The position numbers and the translations under genes are program-made. The notes beneath the pieces were generated by a model that was not told the DNA's origin, did not search any database, and saw only the letters and a list, made by a program, of their open reading frames with translations. This document shows, in pieces, positions 8,058 to 17,311 of a DNA stretch of 64,000 bases. This stretch comes from Syntrophotalea carbinolica DSM 2380 (GTDB lineage Bacteria > Desulfobacterota > Desulfuromonadia > Desulfuromonadales > Syntrophotaleaceae). The stretch is from contig NC_007498.2 of the NCBI RefSeq assembly GCF_000012885.1, positions 3,380,001 to 3,444,000 on the forward strand, read 5' to 3'. How positions within the stretch are numbered: position 1 is the stretch's first letter; each line of letters begins with the position of its first letter.

Positions 8058-8936
8058 TTACCCCACAGCCTGCCATCGTTTGAGGCGTTTGGAAATACTT
8101 TTCTTGAGCCGCTTACCCGTGGCGGTCAGATAACCGGAGAGGAGGTTAAGCAGGTACGCCCATCTCTTTATGCCACGGGGTTTTATGATCGGGCAATTCT
8201 GGTTGGAATAATGGGAACGCCGAAAACTTGTTTCGTGCGACCTGGAGGCGGATAAAAAGGAATAGCAAAGCCCCAGGTCATCTTCTGCATCGATGATCGC
8301 ATGGGGCTGACGCTCTTTTATGGATAAAATAGCCTGGGTATAGGCTATCGGTCCGGTCAGTTTGAGTACACCAACCCGGCCGACTTCCCCCGTTATCGGA
8401 CAATACTTATCGATGTTCTCACAAACCTGATCGATGGTTTTGCGTAAAAAGGGATGCCCCGGCGGCGCCACAATAAACCATTGCTGGAATTCGCCCCGTT
8501 CCGGCCATTCTTCCCGCATGTCTTCTGCACGGGCAAGCAACCCGTAACCCGCATATTTATCCTCAGGGCCGTTTTTCCAATGAGACAGCAAATAACTCTT
8601 ATCCGAAGGCAGCACCTCGTCCAACGGCCGGGTTACAGTGCTTTTTATGTCCAGATAGACCCCGCCGTCGTTGTAAACCACTAAATATCGGAAGAAATCC
8701 GCCTTGGCTGCACCGTAGCGTGCATCGATGCGATCGTAATAACTCAGCGCCCAGGGAAAGTGCCTGGCCATATAAGCCCGGATGTCGTCATCATCATAAA
8801 AGCGGTATTCCCAGCCAGGACATAGCTGCTTGATGCGCGAAATGTTTTGTTGATAAAGAAGGGGAAGGTCGCGATCTGCATAGGTTTGATGAATTATTTT
8901 CGGCAACCAGCCATGCAGTTTGTCTATCTCGACCAT
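8058..8936 (-). CDS. Glycosyltransferase with DXD motif (Gly_transf_sug / OCH1-like)
   Basis: 292 residues. It opens with IPKIIHQTYADRDLP, then YRFYDDDDIRAYM, and contains ARYGAAKADFFRYLVVYNDGG followed by VYLDIKS, the DXD-type nucleotide-sugar and metal site of the Gly_transf_sug family, which includes capsule and LPS mannosyl/glucosyltransferases. It would act at the cytoplasmic face of the membrane in surface polysaccharide synthesis. The C-terminus is strongly basic (GKRLKKSISKRLKRW), which may favour membrane contact. A second glycosyltransferase lies 325 bp upstream on the same strand. Confidence 0.8.
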   Translation of the reverse strand: MVEIDKLHGWLPKIIHQTYADRDLPLLYQQNISRIKQLCPGWEYRFYDDDDIRAYMARHFPWALSYYDRIDARYGAAKADFFRYLVVYNDGGVYLDIKSTVTRPLDEVLPSDKSYLLSHWKNGPEDKYAGYGLLARAEDMREEWPERGEFQQWFIVAPPGHPFLRKTIDQVCENIDKYCPITGEVGRVGVLKLTGPIAYTQAILSIKERQPHAIIDAEDDLGLCYSFLSASRSHETSFRRSHYSNQNCPIIKPRGIKRWAYLLNLLSGYLTATGKRLKKSISKRLKRWQAVG

Positions 8937-9261
8937 TTTTAAAATTCCGGGGAAGGCGACCGATATGCGCTTTCAACCGTTGAGGATCGAAACCGCCATA
9001 AAGTCCTCTTTCTACAGGAGGCCATGAATCGTTGTCAAGAAACACTTTGTTACATTTCGGGCGCATAGGTGCAGTTTGGTTGCCATGCGACACATCAGAA
9101 CGGAAGCCGGCAGATCTTCAAATGCGATGAGAGGATTTTATGCGGGAGACAAAAAAGAAATGAATGGTGCGGATTAAGGCACCCCTTGATGGTTACGGTA
9201 TGGAAAGCTCGAATGATGACTGATCCCGGTAACAACCTGGGGAAATTGCCCACCCTGCGGG
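8937..9261 (-). other. Intergenic stretch, no gene seen
   Basis: 325 bp between the two glycosyltransferase genes. Short open frames occur but none has a credible start or composition. No strong hairpin or repeat was seen. Confidence 0.5.
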
Positions 9262-10104
9262 TCAGGGCAAAGGTTCGTTCATGCATTGGCTCGTATCGCA
9301 ATCCCTGGCCGTATGTTTGCAGAGCTCGAACCAGTCCGGATGCTCGTCCGTCAGGCAACGATCCATGACATCCTCAAAGGGCTTCATCCCCGTCCCTTCG
9401 ACCATATATGCAAACCGTTGAAGCAGTTTCGACAGGAGCAGATCGTCGACGTTAAAACAGGGATGGCGGCCGTCGGCCAGTTCACCCCACAGCCTGGCCA
9501 GCCCGGTATCGGCAACCATGTCCCTGAAAAACCCTATCGGCACAAGAATGCCTGCGTACCCGGCCACGGTTGGCAACCCATCCAATAAACCTGCATCGTT
9601 GGCCAGCACCAGGCGACGATAGTCGTGCACTCTACTTCGCCGCTGAAGATGTTTCAGCATTTTGCGAAAGACATGGTCGCGAAGAATAATATCGTCGTCG
9701 GCAATGTAAATATGGGTAACGTCCCCGTCGACCAACGGCAGATAGGTCAGCAAACCGGTAAATTTGGTCGCCGGTCCCATATCGTCACATCGGTGGATCT
9801 CCAGTCGTTCCTGGCCGTATCGCTCGTGGAGGAATGCAGGATCGGGATAAGGCGTGCCCGTGCGCAGGCTGTTGTGAGGCACGAAGAGTACAAGCTTGAA
9901 GGGCGATGAAGTTTTTTGAGAAAAAATCGCATCAAGCACGCGATATATAAAATTCGAGGTCAACCGCTCCGGCAGTGTCGTCATGCAAACAAGCACGTTA
10001 GGCAGCGGCGGCTCGGGTAGCGCATGCCCTGCGAAACGTCTGAATAGAGGGGCGAATCGCGAACTGAACATTTTGAGTTTATCTACCAATCCCTCCGACA
10101 TCAT
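9262..10104 (-). CDS. Predicted glycosyltransferase (GT-A-like)
   Basis: 280 residues. After a short basic leader, the core starts NVLVCMTTLPERL and continues with a GT-A-like alpha/beta pattern; HIYIADDDIILRDH (about residues 132-145) supplies a DxD-like acidic cluster for metal and nucleotide sugar. The later segment CFNVDDLLLSKLL is another acidic helix common in such enzymes. The acceptor is unknown. Together with the gene at 8058-8936 it may decorate a surface glycan. The start at 10104 could instead be the second Met at 10101. Confidence 0.6.
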   Translation of the reverse strand: MMSEGLVDKLKMFSSRFAPLFRRFAGHALPEPPLPNVLVCMTTLPERLTSNFIYRVLDAIFSQKTSSPFKLVLFVPHNSLRTGTPYPDPAFLHERYGQERLEIHRCDDMGPATKFTGLLTYLPLVDGDVTHIYIADDDIILRDHVFRKMLKHLQRRSRVHDYRRLVLANDAGLLDGLPTVAGYAGILVPIGFFRDMVADTGLARLWGELADGRHPCFNVDDLLLSKLLQRFAYMVEGTGMKPFEDVMDRCLTDEHPDWFELCKHTARDCDTSQCMNEPLP

Positions 10105-10154
10105 CTCGCGACCCCCAAAACCAGGCTATTGCGCATAACATAACTCGTTTAGAT

Positions 10155-11270
10155 CTACTGACCGTCACCATGTTCCCGACGCCAGCGCTTGCCTTGCCGG
10201 GGAATGGTTTTCCTTTTGCGCTTTTGGGCAACCTGCGCCGCCAACTCGCTCTGCAAGGTGGCCGAAGCGATTTCCGCACGTTGTTTGAGATAGCTTTCCA
10301 GGCGCGCGGGGTCGAGAGTCCCATCGTGCAATGCCTGCCGGATACCGCAATCCGGTTCCTGATCATGCTGACAGTCGCTAAAGCGGCATTGCGCCGCGAA
10401 ACCGATCACCTCGGGAAAGGTGCTGGCCAGCCCCGCCTCGCTTTCGCCCCATAGATGCAGTTCGCGCAATCCCGGCGTGTCGATAACAAGGGCACCGCCG
10501 GGCAGGGGAAAAAGTTCCCGGTGAGTGGTCGTGTGCATACCCTTGCCCACGGCGGCGCTAATCTCCGAAGTTTGCTGGTGCTCGGCACAGGCCAGCCGGT
10601 TAAGCAGGGTGGATTTACCCGCTCCCGACGACCCGATCAGCACCAGGGTGCTGCCGGCCTTGAGATGGGACGCCAGTTCGTCCAGCCCGTCACCGCATTG
10701 CGCACTGGTCACCAGGACCGGCGTGCCGAAGGCGATGGATTCGATTTCGGCACGTCGCGCTTGCGTCTCGGGACAGATGTCGGATTTGTTGAGAACGATG
10801 AGCGGCATGGCGCCGCTTTCATGAACCAGGGTCAGGTAACGCTCGATGCGCCTGGGATTGTAATCACGATTAAGGCCGCAGACGATGATGGCGATGTCCA
10901 CATTTGCCGCCAGCACCTGGGGGACGCCCGGCTTTTCGACCAAACCTTTGCGATTACTGACAGTGGCCCGCTTTAAAGCCGTCTGCCGAGGCAGGATGGC
11001 ATGGATGCGGATACCCCCCTCCTGTGGCGAATCGATGCCCACCCAATCCCCCACGGCCGGCAACGCGTCCTGGGTGGAGCCATGACGCAACTGTCCGGCA
11101 AGGGTGGCGGTCTGTTCGCCGTCGGCGCCAAGCAGGGTATAAAATCCGCCCCCCACACGAATCACCCGGGCGGGCACGAGATCTTGGCCGCGATAGTTTT
11201 CAAAATGACTTTCAAAATGGGCGTTCCAGCCCAGTTGCTTTATATTCACTCGAAACAATTCCTTCGACAT
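10155..11270 (-). CDS. rsgA: Ribosome small-subunit biogenesis GTPase RsgA
   Basis: 371 residues. It shows an N-terminal OB-like region, then the circularly permuted GTPase motif order: LNKSD (G4) before GSSGAGKSTLLNRL (G1, about residue 213) and DTPGLRE (G3). The zinc-binding tail motif CRFSDCQHDQEPDCG follows. RsgA checks the decoding centre of maturing 30S subunits. The length is slightly above the usual 300-350 because of the extended N-terminus. The C-terminus is strongly basic (KRKRKTIPRQGKRWRR). It is a monocistronic housekeeping gene on the minus strand. Confidence 0.95.
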   Translation of the reverse strand: MSKELFRVNIKQLGWNAHFESHFENYRGQDLVPARVIRVGGGFYTLLGADGEQTATLAGQLRHGSTQDALPAVGDWVGIDSPQEGGIRIHAILPRQTALKRATVSNRKGLVEKPGVPQVLAANVDIAIIVCGLNRDYNPRRIERYLTLVHESGAMPLIVLNKSDICPETQARRAEIESIAFGTPVLVTSAQCGDGLDELASHLKAGSTLVLIGSSGAGKSTLLNRLACAEHQQTSEISAAVGKGMHTTTHRELFPLPGGALVIDTPGLRELHLWGESEAGLASTFPEVIGFAAQCRFSDCQHDQEPDCGIRQALHDGTLDPARLESYLKQRAEIASATLQSELAAQVAQKRKRKTIPRQGKRWRREHGDGQ

Positions 11271-11667
11271 TAGCGTTTGACAGGTTCCGGCCCGGGCGTG
11301 GCTGATGAGAATACAGGCGACAGGAGTATATCCTAAGGCATTGGGATGCTATTTAGCAAGTTGCGCAATACCCTGCCTCTGCTATGCCCCCCGCCTTAAC
11401 GCTTGGCCATCAACCAAAGGCCTGCCGTCGCTTGTGACCTTGCATGTCCCGGGCAACTCCGGTTCCCATTAATGACCCGACACAGAGTATTCAAAACCCG
11501 CAAATCACTACAGGCTTTTTTGTTTACGCGATTTAATATAGAATACCGCTGTCAAGGGAAGTTTTAGATCCTGGAAGAACCTCTCGGCCGATTGGCCGGT
11601 GCAGGGACGGGCTTTTGAGCCGTTTATTCGGGATCGGCACCCATAGCAATGGAGATGTGAAGAAAAA
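11271..11667 (+). other. Intergenic region upstream of the DUF89 gene
   Basis: 397 bp without a convincing gene. An AT-rich stretch near 11518-11545 may contain the promoter for the plus-strand pair that follows. Small GC-rich hairpins (for example CGGCC/GGCCG near 11585) occur in the presumed leader but nothing fits a known RNA class. Confidence 0.4.
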
Positions 11668-12600
11668 ATGAATGAAACTGAAAATCAAAATAAATATTCT
11701 TGCGGCATCGCGCCGGAGTGTTTCCCCTGTGTGGTTAATCATGCCTTGTCGGCTGCGCGTTTTGCCGGGTTAAACGAAGAACAGGCCAAGGGAATCGTTG
11801 AGGTTGCCGAAGCAGGTCTAAAAGAATCCGAAAACTCGGCCATCCTGGTTCAGCATGTCGTGCGCCGTGTGGCGGATGCGATCATCAAAGCTAAAGGCGC
11901 ACCTTCGTCTTTTGACATCTATGCGGAGATCAAACAAACGTCGAATCTTCTATCTCTGGATTATGTCGAAAGCCTTCAGAAAAAGATGGAGAACAGCATT
12001 TCCCCTCTGGAAACGGGACTGCAGATTGCCGCGGCGGGTAACATCATAGACTTCGGTGCCAAAGACCACGCTTCTTTAAATTTGGAAAAAGAACTCCGCT
12101 CCCTTGAAAACGTTCCCTTTACCCGTTACGACCTCGCGGCATTCAAAACATCGTTAAAAACGGCTTCGACGCTTCTCTATCTCTGCGACAACAGCGGCGA
12201 AATCGTCTTCGACATGTTGTTCATAAAACAGCTGCAACGGGAGTATCCCGACCTTGAAATCGTGGCGGCGCTTCGCGACAAACCGATCATCAACGACGCC
12301 ACCCTTGCGGATGCCAAAACGGTCGGGCTCGACCGTCTTGTCACAACCATATCCAGCGGCAGTATCTATCCCGGAACAATCCTCGCTGAAACCACCGACG
12401 AATTTCAGGACATCTATGCCGCGGCCGATGTGATCCTTTCGAAAGGTCAGGGCAATTTCGAGACATTGCTGCCGCTGGCGGATAAGAGGATCTTCTTTTT
12501 ACTGCGCATCAAATGCGACTATATGGCGGCCCTTTCCCAGGTGGAACGCGATAGCCTGGTGCTTATGCAAGCCCCTGACAAGGCCGCCGCAGAGTTGTAA
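11668..12600 (+). CDS. DUF89 / ARMT1-like damage-control phosphatase family protein
   Basis: 310 residues. It has an early cysteine pair, CFPC, in a helical N-terminal region and the conserved DUF89 core: LYLCDNSGEIVFD (about residues 172-184), VVAALRDKPIINDAT, and a C-terminal VILSKGQGNFETL. In characterised members the Asp/Asn of DNxGE and the Lys/Gly-rich loop bind a metal ion and act on phosphorylated, often damaged, metabolites. The substrate here is unknown. It is followed after 23 bp by a flavodoxin/ferredoxin gene, so the two are probably co-transcribed. Confidence 0.8.
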   Translation: MNETENQNKYSCGIAPECFPCVVNHALSAARFAGLNEEQAKGIVEVAEAGLKESENSAILVQHVVRRVADAIIKAKGAPSSFDIYAEIKQTSNLLSLDYVESLQKKMENSISPLETGLQIAAAGNIIDFGAKDHASLNLEKELRSLENVPFTRYDLAAFKTSLKTASTLLYLCDNSGEIVFDMLFIKQLQREYPDLEIVAALRDKPIINDATLADAKTVGLDRLVTTISSGSIYPGTILAETTDEFQDIYAAADVILSKGQGNFETLLPLADKRIFFLLRIKCDYMAALSQVERDSLVLMQAPDKAAAEL

Positions 12601-12623
12601 CGACAAAACAGGAGGTACCAGCA

Positions 12624-13400
12624 ATGCAAACCGCCCATCTTATCTATTTTTCGCCCACCGGGACGACCCGAAAAGCAGCCGAAGCCATTGCGCAAGGCGT
12701 TGGCGCAAGCAAGGTTATCCATTACGATCTGACCCTGCCGGGCGCAACATTCGACACCGTGTTAACCGAAGGTGTGGCGGTTATCGGCATCCCGGTGTAT
12801 GCCGGTCGCCTGCCGGAACTCTGCCTGCAGCGCCTGCAGGCGATCAGGGCAACACGGATACCTGCCGTTCTGGTTGCTCTTTACGGCAACCGCGAGTTCG
12901 ACGATGCACTCGTCGAGCTGCGCGATCTGTCCGTCGCCAAGGGTTTCGACATCATCGCTGCCGGGGCCTTTATCGGCGAACATTCCTTCTCCACCCCGAG
13001 CCAACCGATAGCGGCCGGCCGGCCCGATGCCGAAGACCTCAAAAAAGCGGTGCAATTCGGCCGACAGGTGGCTGGAAAACTGCGGAGCGGCAACCCGGAC
13101 ACTCCGGATATGGACGGGCATGTGCCTTACAAGGATCGGCCGAAATTTGGGGGCAAGGCGCCACAGACAGATGTCGGACAATGCATTCTCTGCGGAAAAT
13201 GTGCGGCGGTTTGCCCTTCGGGCGCCATCACCGTGGCCGATTCGGTTACGACCGACGCCGAAAACTGTATCATGTGCTGCGCCTGTACCAGAGCGTGCGA
13301 CAACAAGGCACGATCCTTTACTCATCCGTGGATCGAAGAAAAACGTGCGATTTTAAACAAGAATTGCGCTGAGCCTAAAATGCCGGAAATCTTTATTTGA
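12624..13400 (+). CDS. EFR1-type ferredoxin with N-terminal flavodoxin-like domain
   Basis: 258 residues. Residues 1-150 form a flavodoxin-like domain (YFSPTGTTRKAAEAIA is the FMN phosphate loop). The C-terminal part has two [4Fe-4S] motifs, CILCGKCAAVCPSGAI and CIMCCACTRACDNKA. Such proteins are likely soluble electron carriers or small oxidoreductases in anaerobes. A clear ribosome-binding site (AGGAGG, 12610-12615) precedes the ATG. The pairing with the DUF89 gene suggests a shared, unidentified pathway. Confidence 0.85.
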   Translation: MQTAHLIYFSPTGTTRKAAEAIAQGVGASKVIHYDLTLPGATFDTVLTEGVAVIGIPVYAGRLPELCLQRLQAIRATRIPAVLVALYGNREFDDALVELRDLSVAKGFDIIAAGAFIGEHSFSTPSQPIAAGRPDAEDLKKAVQFGRQVAGKLRSGNPDTPDMDGHVPYKDRPKFGGKAPQTDVGQCILCGKCAAVCPSGAITVADSVTTDAENCIMCCACTRACDNKARSFTHPWIEEKRAILNKNCAEPKMPEIFI

Positions 13401-13457
13401 TGCAGGTAAAAGAGCGGCTTCACCCGCCCTCAATGATCCGCTCCTATCCGGCAGCGA

Positions 13458-14636
13458 TTATCGGTTGATCCGCAAACAGATCCTTCGCTCCACGGCATCG
13501 TACAGGCGAAGGATCTGAAAAACGGTTTTCCGCCCTTGCCTTCCCGCCCATTCCATGCGATTCAACACTTCGCTGCGGCGGATCAGGGCATGGATCGCCA
13601 CCCCGGTCTTCCGATCGACGCCGCGGCGGAGAATCTCCTTATACACCTTGATGAAAAGGGGGGCGACTCTCATGACGCGGTAGAGATAAAAATCAAGGTT
13701 CTCTTTATTGGCGAAATTTTCAAATTCGTCCAGATGTCCTTCCAGCTGAAGTACCAGAAGGGTGCGGATGCATTTGGGACAACACCCGCAGTTCAAAGCT
13801 TTTCCGGTCAGTTCAAAGGATCCATAGAAGTTTTGCTGACATATGCGGAGATGACGGTGCGCCAGAGGATTTCCTGCGATAACCCGGATTTTTTCGTTCT
13901 TTGTGACATGGCCGCCGTAATGATCGATTTTCATTACCGGGGAAGACCAGAGGGGATCGATATGGCATTGGCTTCCATAGGTGCCTGTTTCCCACTGGGG
14001 AAGGCCCGATGATACGACCAGGTCGCTGACCTGATCCAGAAGGTGACCGATCGCCGCCAATGCGCCGCCATAGGCTTTCCTGTATTTTCTTCCTGCAATC
14101 GGGTGCTTGCGGGCATTGGTCCGGATCATTGCGGCATCCATCTTTTTCCCCGCGGCGACCCGTTGCACATGTTCAAAGGCGATCCGAGCCCCTTCTTCAT
14201 CGTCCAGATGGATATCGTACCCGTGTACGAGCACCAGCATATCGATCGGCTGGGGATAGGTAAGCAGGGAGTAAAAGGAATCCACGCCGCCGGAAAAACA
14301 CAGGGCCCTTTTGCGGCCCGGCACCCTGCCGGAGGAGCTGTCCGGATCCATCGATTCGATGTTAACCGGCTGCCAGCCCAGCAAATCCGAAAAAAGATTC
14401 ACCAACTTCCGCGCATTCGCAAGCCATTCAGGACATAGCGGATCCTCGAAAACCAGATCGCGTCCGAGACTCATCGCCGGCACAAGCAGGATGCTGCCGA
14501 ACCCTTCGGGCGACAATCGCAGCTCCGTATGCGAGGATTCGAACCAGAGAGGCACCCCGTCGACCTCTGCGGAAACACGCGAAACCCCTTCGCGGTGGTT
14601 CGCATAAGCGAGTTTGCTGACAATAATCCGTTCCAA
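13458..14636 (-). CDS. PP-loop ATP pyrophosphatase-like protein
   Basis: 392 residues. The central LCFSGGVDSFYSLL (about residues 131-144) is the PP-loop SGGxDS motif of N-type ATP pyrophosphatases (QueC/ExsB, asparagine synthetase and relatives). A cluster NCGCCPKCIRTLL near residue 290 could bind zinc. These enzymes adenylate a substrate before amide, nitrile or thio-group formation; the substrate here is unknown. The gene lies 41 bp downstream of the beta-keto-acid cleavage gene and on the same strand, so an operon with that gene and the GNAT gene is likely. Confidence 0.75.
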   Translation of the reverse strand: MERIIVSKLAYANHREGVSRVSAEVDGVPLWFESSHTELRLSPEGFGSILLVPAMSLGRDLVFEDPLCPEWLANARKLVNLFSDLLGWQPVNIESMDPDSSSGRVPGRKRALCFSGGVDSFYSLLTYPQPIDMLVLVHGYDIHLDDEEGARIAFEHVQRVAAGKKMDAAMIRTNARKHPIAGRKYRKAYGGALAAIGHLLDQVSDLVVSSGLPQWETGTYGSQCHIDPLWSSPVMKIDHYGGHVTKNEKIRVIAGNPLAHRHLRICQQNFYGSFELTGKALNCGCCPKCIRTLLVLQLEGHLDEFENFANKENLDFYLYRVMRVAPLFIKVYKEILRRGVDRKTGVAIHALIRRSEVLNRMEWAGRQGRKTVFQILRLYDAVERRICLRINR

Positions 14637-14677
14637 TGTCCCTCCCTCAATACCTGCAGCAGCAGGTCATCCGATCT

Positions 14678-15559
14678 TTATTTGTCGGGCAAACCAAGCA
14701 TGGCCCGCGCCTCGGACGGTTCGGCGACCTCCCGACCAAGCTCGGAACTCAGATGTACGATTCGCCGAATCAACTGTTCGTTGGTCGCCAGCTGTTGCCG
14801 GGCATGATCGTAGTACAGATTGTCCTCCAACCCAACCCGGATGTGTCCCCCGGAGAGGATGGATGCGGTGTTCATCTTGAGCTGAAAACGTCCGATACCA
14901 GCGGCCGCCCAATGAACCGCACGGGGCAGATTCTTGACCATGCAGCTCAAATCGAACAAGGTAGCGGGCGTCGAATAGAGCGACCCGAGCAGAATATTCA
15001 TATAGAGAGGGGATGTTAAAACGCCTCGCCGTAACAAAACTTTTACCGCGTGAACCATTCCCGGATCAAAAACTTCCACTTCCGGAACGATACCGGAGTT
15101 TCGCATTTTAATCGCCAGCGATTCGATCATCTCCGGCGTATTCACAGACGCCTGTTCCGGAAAGTTCAACGACCCCAGGGTCAGACTTGCCATATCGGGC
15201 TTGGCTTTTCCCGTCAGTTCAAGCACTTCAGAGCGGCATTCAAAGGTATTATGCCGTCGACCGCTGGTGGAAACGCAAAGAATCGCAGCCGGACAATGCT
15301 CCCGTATGCCGAGAATCATACGCTCATACAAGTCTTTCCGGTAGGTCGGTTCGCCGTTTTCATCGCGGGCATGCAGATGCACGATGGACGCTCCGGCCCG
15401 AAGGCAACGAACCGCATCATCAACGATTTCTTCCGGAGAAAGCGGCACATACGGGGAGTCTTTGCGACCGGGAATCATGCCGGTAATCGCCGCATTGATA
15501 ATCAGCTTGGGATAAGGCGTCGCAGGATAGGGAATCTCCAACCCGGACAAGTCATTCAT
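14678..15559 (-). CDS. Beta-keto-acid cleavage enzyme (BKACE / DUF849, Kce-like)
   Basis: 293 residues from the ATG at 15559, which overlaps the GNAT stop by 8 bp. The longer frame upstream would start inside the GNAT gene and lacks support. Motifs of the family are present: LIINAAITGMIPG at the start, GASIVHLHARDENGEPT (zinc ligands in HLHAR) and LCVSTSGR. The Zn-dependent enzymes cleave a beta-keto acid with acetyl-CoA to give acetoacetate and a CoA ester; the best known acts on 3-keto-5-aminohexanoate in lysine fermentation. The actual substrate cannot be told from sequence. Confidence 0.85.
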   Translation of the reverse strand: MNDLSGLEIPYPATPYPKLIINAAITGMIPGRKDSPYVPLSPEEIVDDAVRCLRAGASIVHLHARDENGEPTYRKDLYERMILGIREHCPAAILCVSTSGRRHNTFECRSEVLELTGKAKPDMASLTLGSLNFPEQASVNTPEMIESLAIKMRNSGIVPEVEVFDPGMVHAVKVLLRRGVLTSPLYMNILLGSLYSTPATLFDLSCMVKNLPRAVHWAAAGIGRFQLKMNTASILSGGHIRVGLEDNLYYDHARQQLATNEQLIRRIVHLSSELGREVAEPSEARAMLGLPDK

Positions 15560-16028
15560 CCGCCGCAACCTCCCGCGATTGTCTGGCCCACTTTTCCAAG
15601 TCGACTCGCAAGGTCGTCCAGCAGTCGATATCCGGCGCACTGTATTCGTGCACTTTTTTCAGCCGCCCGACTTCCTCATATCCGAAATGTTTTTTATACC
15701 ACGCAATGCTTTTCGGCAAATCGCAATTGGTGGTCAGGATCTTGATCCCACGACAGGCCATCTCCTTCATCCGAAAGGTTTGCAGCTTCAAACCCAGCCC
15801 CAATCCGCGGCAATCCCTGTCCACCGCCATCAGCTCGGTTTTGGCCTCGGTATCGGAAAGAATTTTGTATCCGCAAAACCCGACGACCCGCCCCTTCATC
15901 CGCACCACAAAATAATTTTCCCAGCTGATTTCAGGCATTTCCGCGGATGGCACATAATGCATGTTCACCTGTTTCAGCAACGCCATTACCTGCGGTTTGT
16001 CCGCCTCTTGTATTTTTTCTATGGTCAT
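15552..16028 (-). CDS. GNAT-family N-acetyltransferase
   Basis: 158 residues from the ATG at 16028, which has a GGAAGG ribosome-binding site; an upstream extension is possible but lacks one. It shows the GNAT core: VVGFCGYKILSDTEAKTELMAVDRDCRGLGLGLKL style, with the acetyl-CoA-binding RGLGLGLKL loop (about residues 81-89), then NCDLPKSIAWYKKHFGYEEVG, the typical C-terminal pattern. The acyl acceptor is unknown. The gene starts the three-gene minus-strand group, with an 8-bp overlap into the BKACE gene. Confidence 0.8.
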   Translation of the reverse strand: MTIEKIQEADKPQVMALLKQVNMHYVPSAEMPEISWENYFVVRMKGRVVGFCGYKILSDTEAKTELMAVDRDCRGLGLGLKLQTFRMKEMACRGIKILTTNCDLPKSIAWYKKHFGYEEVGRLKKVHEYSAPDIDCWTTLRVDLEKWARQSREVAADE

Positions 16029-16110
16029 GCGCACCGACCTTCCGTTTGTTGTTTTTGGCGAAACGGTACTCGGAGCCTTTAGCATGTCTTAGGGATCATT
16101 GTCAAAAATA

Positions 16111-17010
16111 TTATAATTTTTGTATGCGTTTTGACCCCAGAGTCGGTTTGACAATAACCGTGCAGGTCATTCCGGCCGCAAGCGGCACCTCCTCGGGAAC
16201 CTCGTCGATCCGCACCCGTACCGGCACCCGTTGCGCCAGTCGCACCCAGTTGAAGACGGGATTGACATTGGCCAAAAGTTCGCTGCCGGTGGGATTATCC
16301 CTGTCGGTGATACCGCGTGCGAGACTTTCGATATGCCCATGAAGAGGTGTCTCGGAACTCATAAGTCTGATTTCCACCGGATCCTCCCGCTGCAGCAGGC
16401 GCAGTTTATTTTCTTCGAAGTACCCGTAAATCCAGAACGAGTTTTTATCGACCACCGCCAGTTTCGGCGTGCCCGCGGTGACATAATCGCCGGGATGGAT
16501 GGCAAGGTTTGTAATGTAGCCGTCTACGGGCGCGCGCACCTCGGTACGCTGAAGGTTAAGCTCCGCCACAGCGCACGCCGCCTGCGCTTCTTCATAAAGT
16601 GCCTCAGCGGCATCAGCCTGGGCCCGTGAGTTCTCCCGATTTTCATTGGAGATCACCTTTCCCCCCAGCTGTGCGCGCCGCTCGAACTCCCGGCTGCGCA
16701 TGACCATGGTCGCTTTACTGGCCGCCAGGCGCGCCCTGGTCTGGGCCAGCGCCAGACGGTAGCGTTCCTGATCGATGGTGAAGAGCAGGTCCCCTTTATG
16801 CACAAGCTGATTATCATGCACCGCCATGCTGGCAACGATGCCGGAGACATCGGCCGCAACCTTGATGATATCGGCCCGCACGCGACCATCCCGGGTCCAG
16901 GGTGAATTCATGTAGCGTTGCCACAAGGCAATGCTGGTAAGTATGGCGGCTGAGAAGATGATCAGCGTAACGGCGATACTCGATATGGTTTTCAGTTTAT
17001 GTGTTTGCAT
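16111..17010 (-). CDS. HlyD-family membrane fusion protein (AaeA-like)
   Basis: 299 residues. One N-terminal membrane helix (ISSIAVTLIIFSAAILTSIALW), then the biotinyl-lipoyl-like half motif (ADVSGIVASMAVHDNQLVHKGDLLFTID), a coiled-coil hairpin (about residues 80-150) and the second half (VRAPVDGYITNLAIHPGDYV). This is the periplasmic adaptor that links the inner-membrane FUSC permease to the outer-membrane channel. It is the last gene of the efflux operon, 100 bp after the DUF1656 gene. The closest functional parallel is p-hydroxybenzoate or fusaric acid export. Confidence 0.88.
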   Translation of the reverse strand: MQTHKLKTISSIAVTLIIFSAAILTSIALWQRYMNSPWTRDGRVRADIIKVAADVSGIVASMAVHDNQLVHKGDLLFTIDQERYRLALAQTRARLAASKATMVMRSREFERRAQLGGKVISNENRENSRAQADAAEALYEEAQAACAVAELNLQRTEVRAPVDGYITNLAIHPGDYVTAGTPKLAVVDKNSFWIYGYFEENKLRLLQREDPVEIRLMSSETPLHGHIESLARGITDRDNPTGSELLANVNPVFNWVRLAQRVPVRVRIDEVPEEVPLAAGMTCTVIVKPTLGSKRIQKL

Positions 17011-17110
17011 GGAACAACCTCTATAGGAACAGATGAAAAACAGTTATCCGCCAGATGTTCAAAGAAACTTCCAGGGGAACAAAGCGCAGCGGTTGGTGAT
17101 CGTCTGGAAA

Positions 17111-17311
17111 TCAGTTCAGAATAAACAGGCCACAGACTGCGAACATGCAGACGAAAAGGCTTACCTGAAACAGGGGTGGATGCCATACATGGCGATAAAC
17201 ACCGAGGCGGTTCAATAACCCATTCAGAACAGCCTGCAGGGCAATGCACAGAATAAACACGACAAAAAGCGTTGGGACCAAAGCGTCTAACAAAGCGAAT
17301 TCACGCGGCAT
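17111..17311 (-). CDS. DUF1656 small membrane protein (AaeX-like)
   Basis: 66 residues from the ATG at 17311, which overlaps the end of the FUSC gene by 11 bp; longer starts would lie deeper within that gene. It has two hydrophobic segments (LVPTLFVVFILCIALQAVL and FQVSLFVCMFAVCGLFIL), as in DUF1656/AaeX proteins that accompany AaeAB-type pumps. The role of these small proteins is not established. The position between permease and adaptor genes is the canonical one. Confidence 0.8.
   Translation of the reverse strand: MPREFALLDALVPTLFVVFILCIALQAVLNGLLNRLGVYRHVWHPPLFQVSLFVCMFAVCGLFILN

Noticed and set aside
16102-16121. AT-rich inverted repeat CAAAAAT/ATTTTTG at the end of the efflux operon
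   Set aside because: Overlaps the last codons of the adaptor gene and has no GC stem, so it is a poor terminator.
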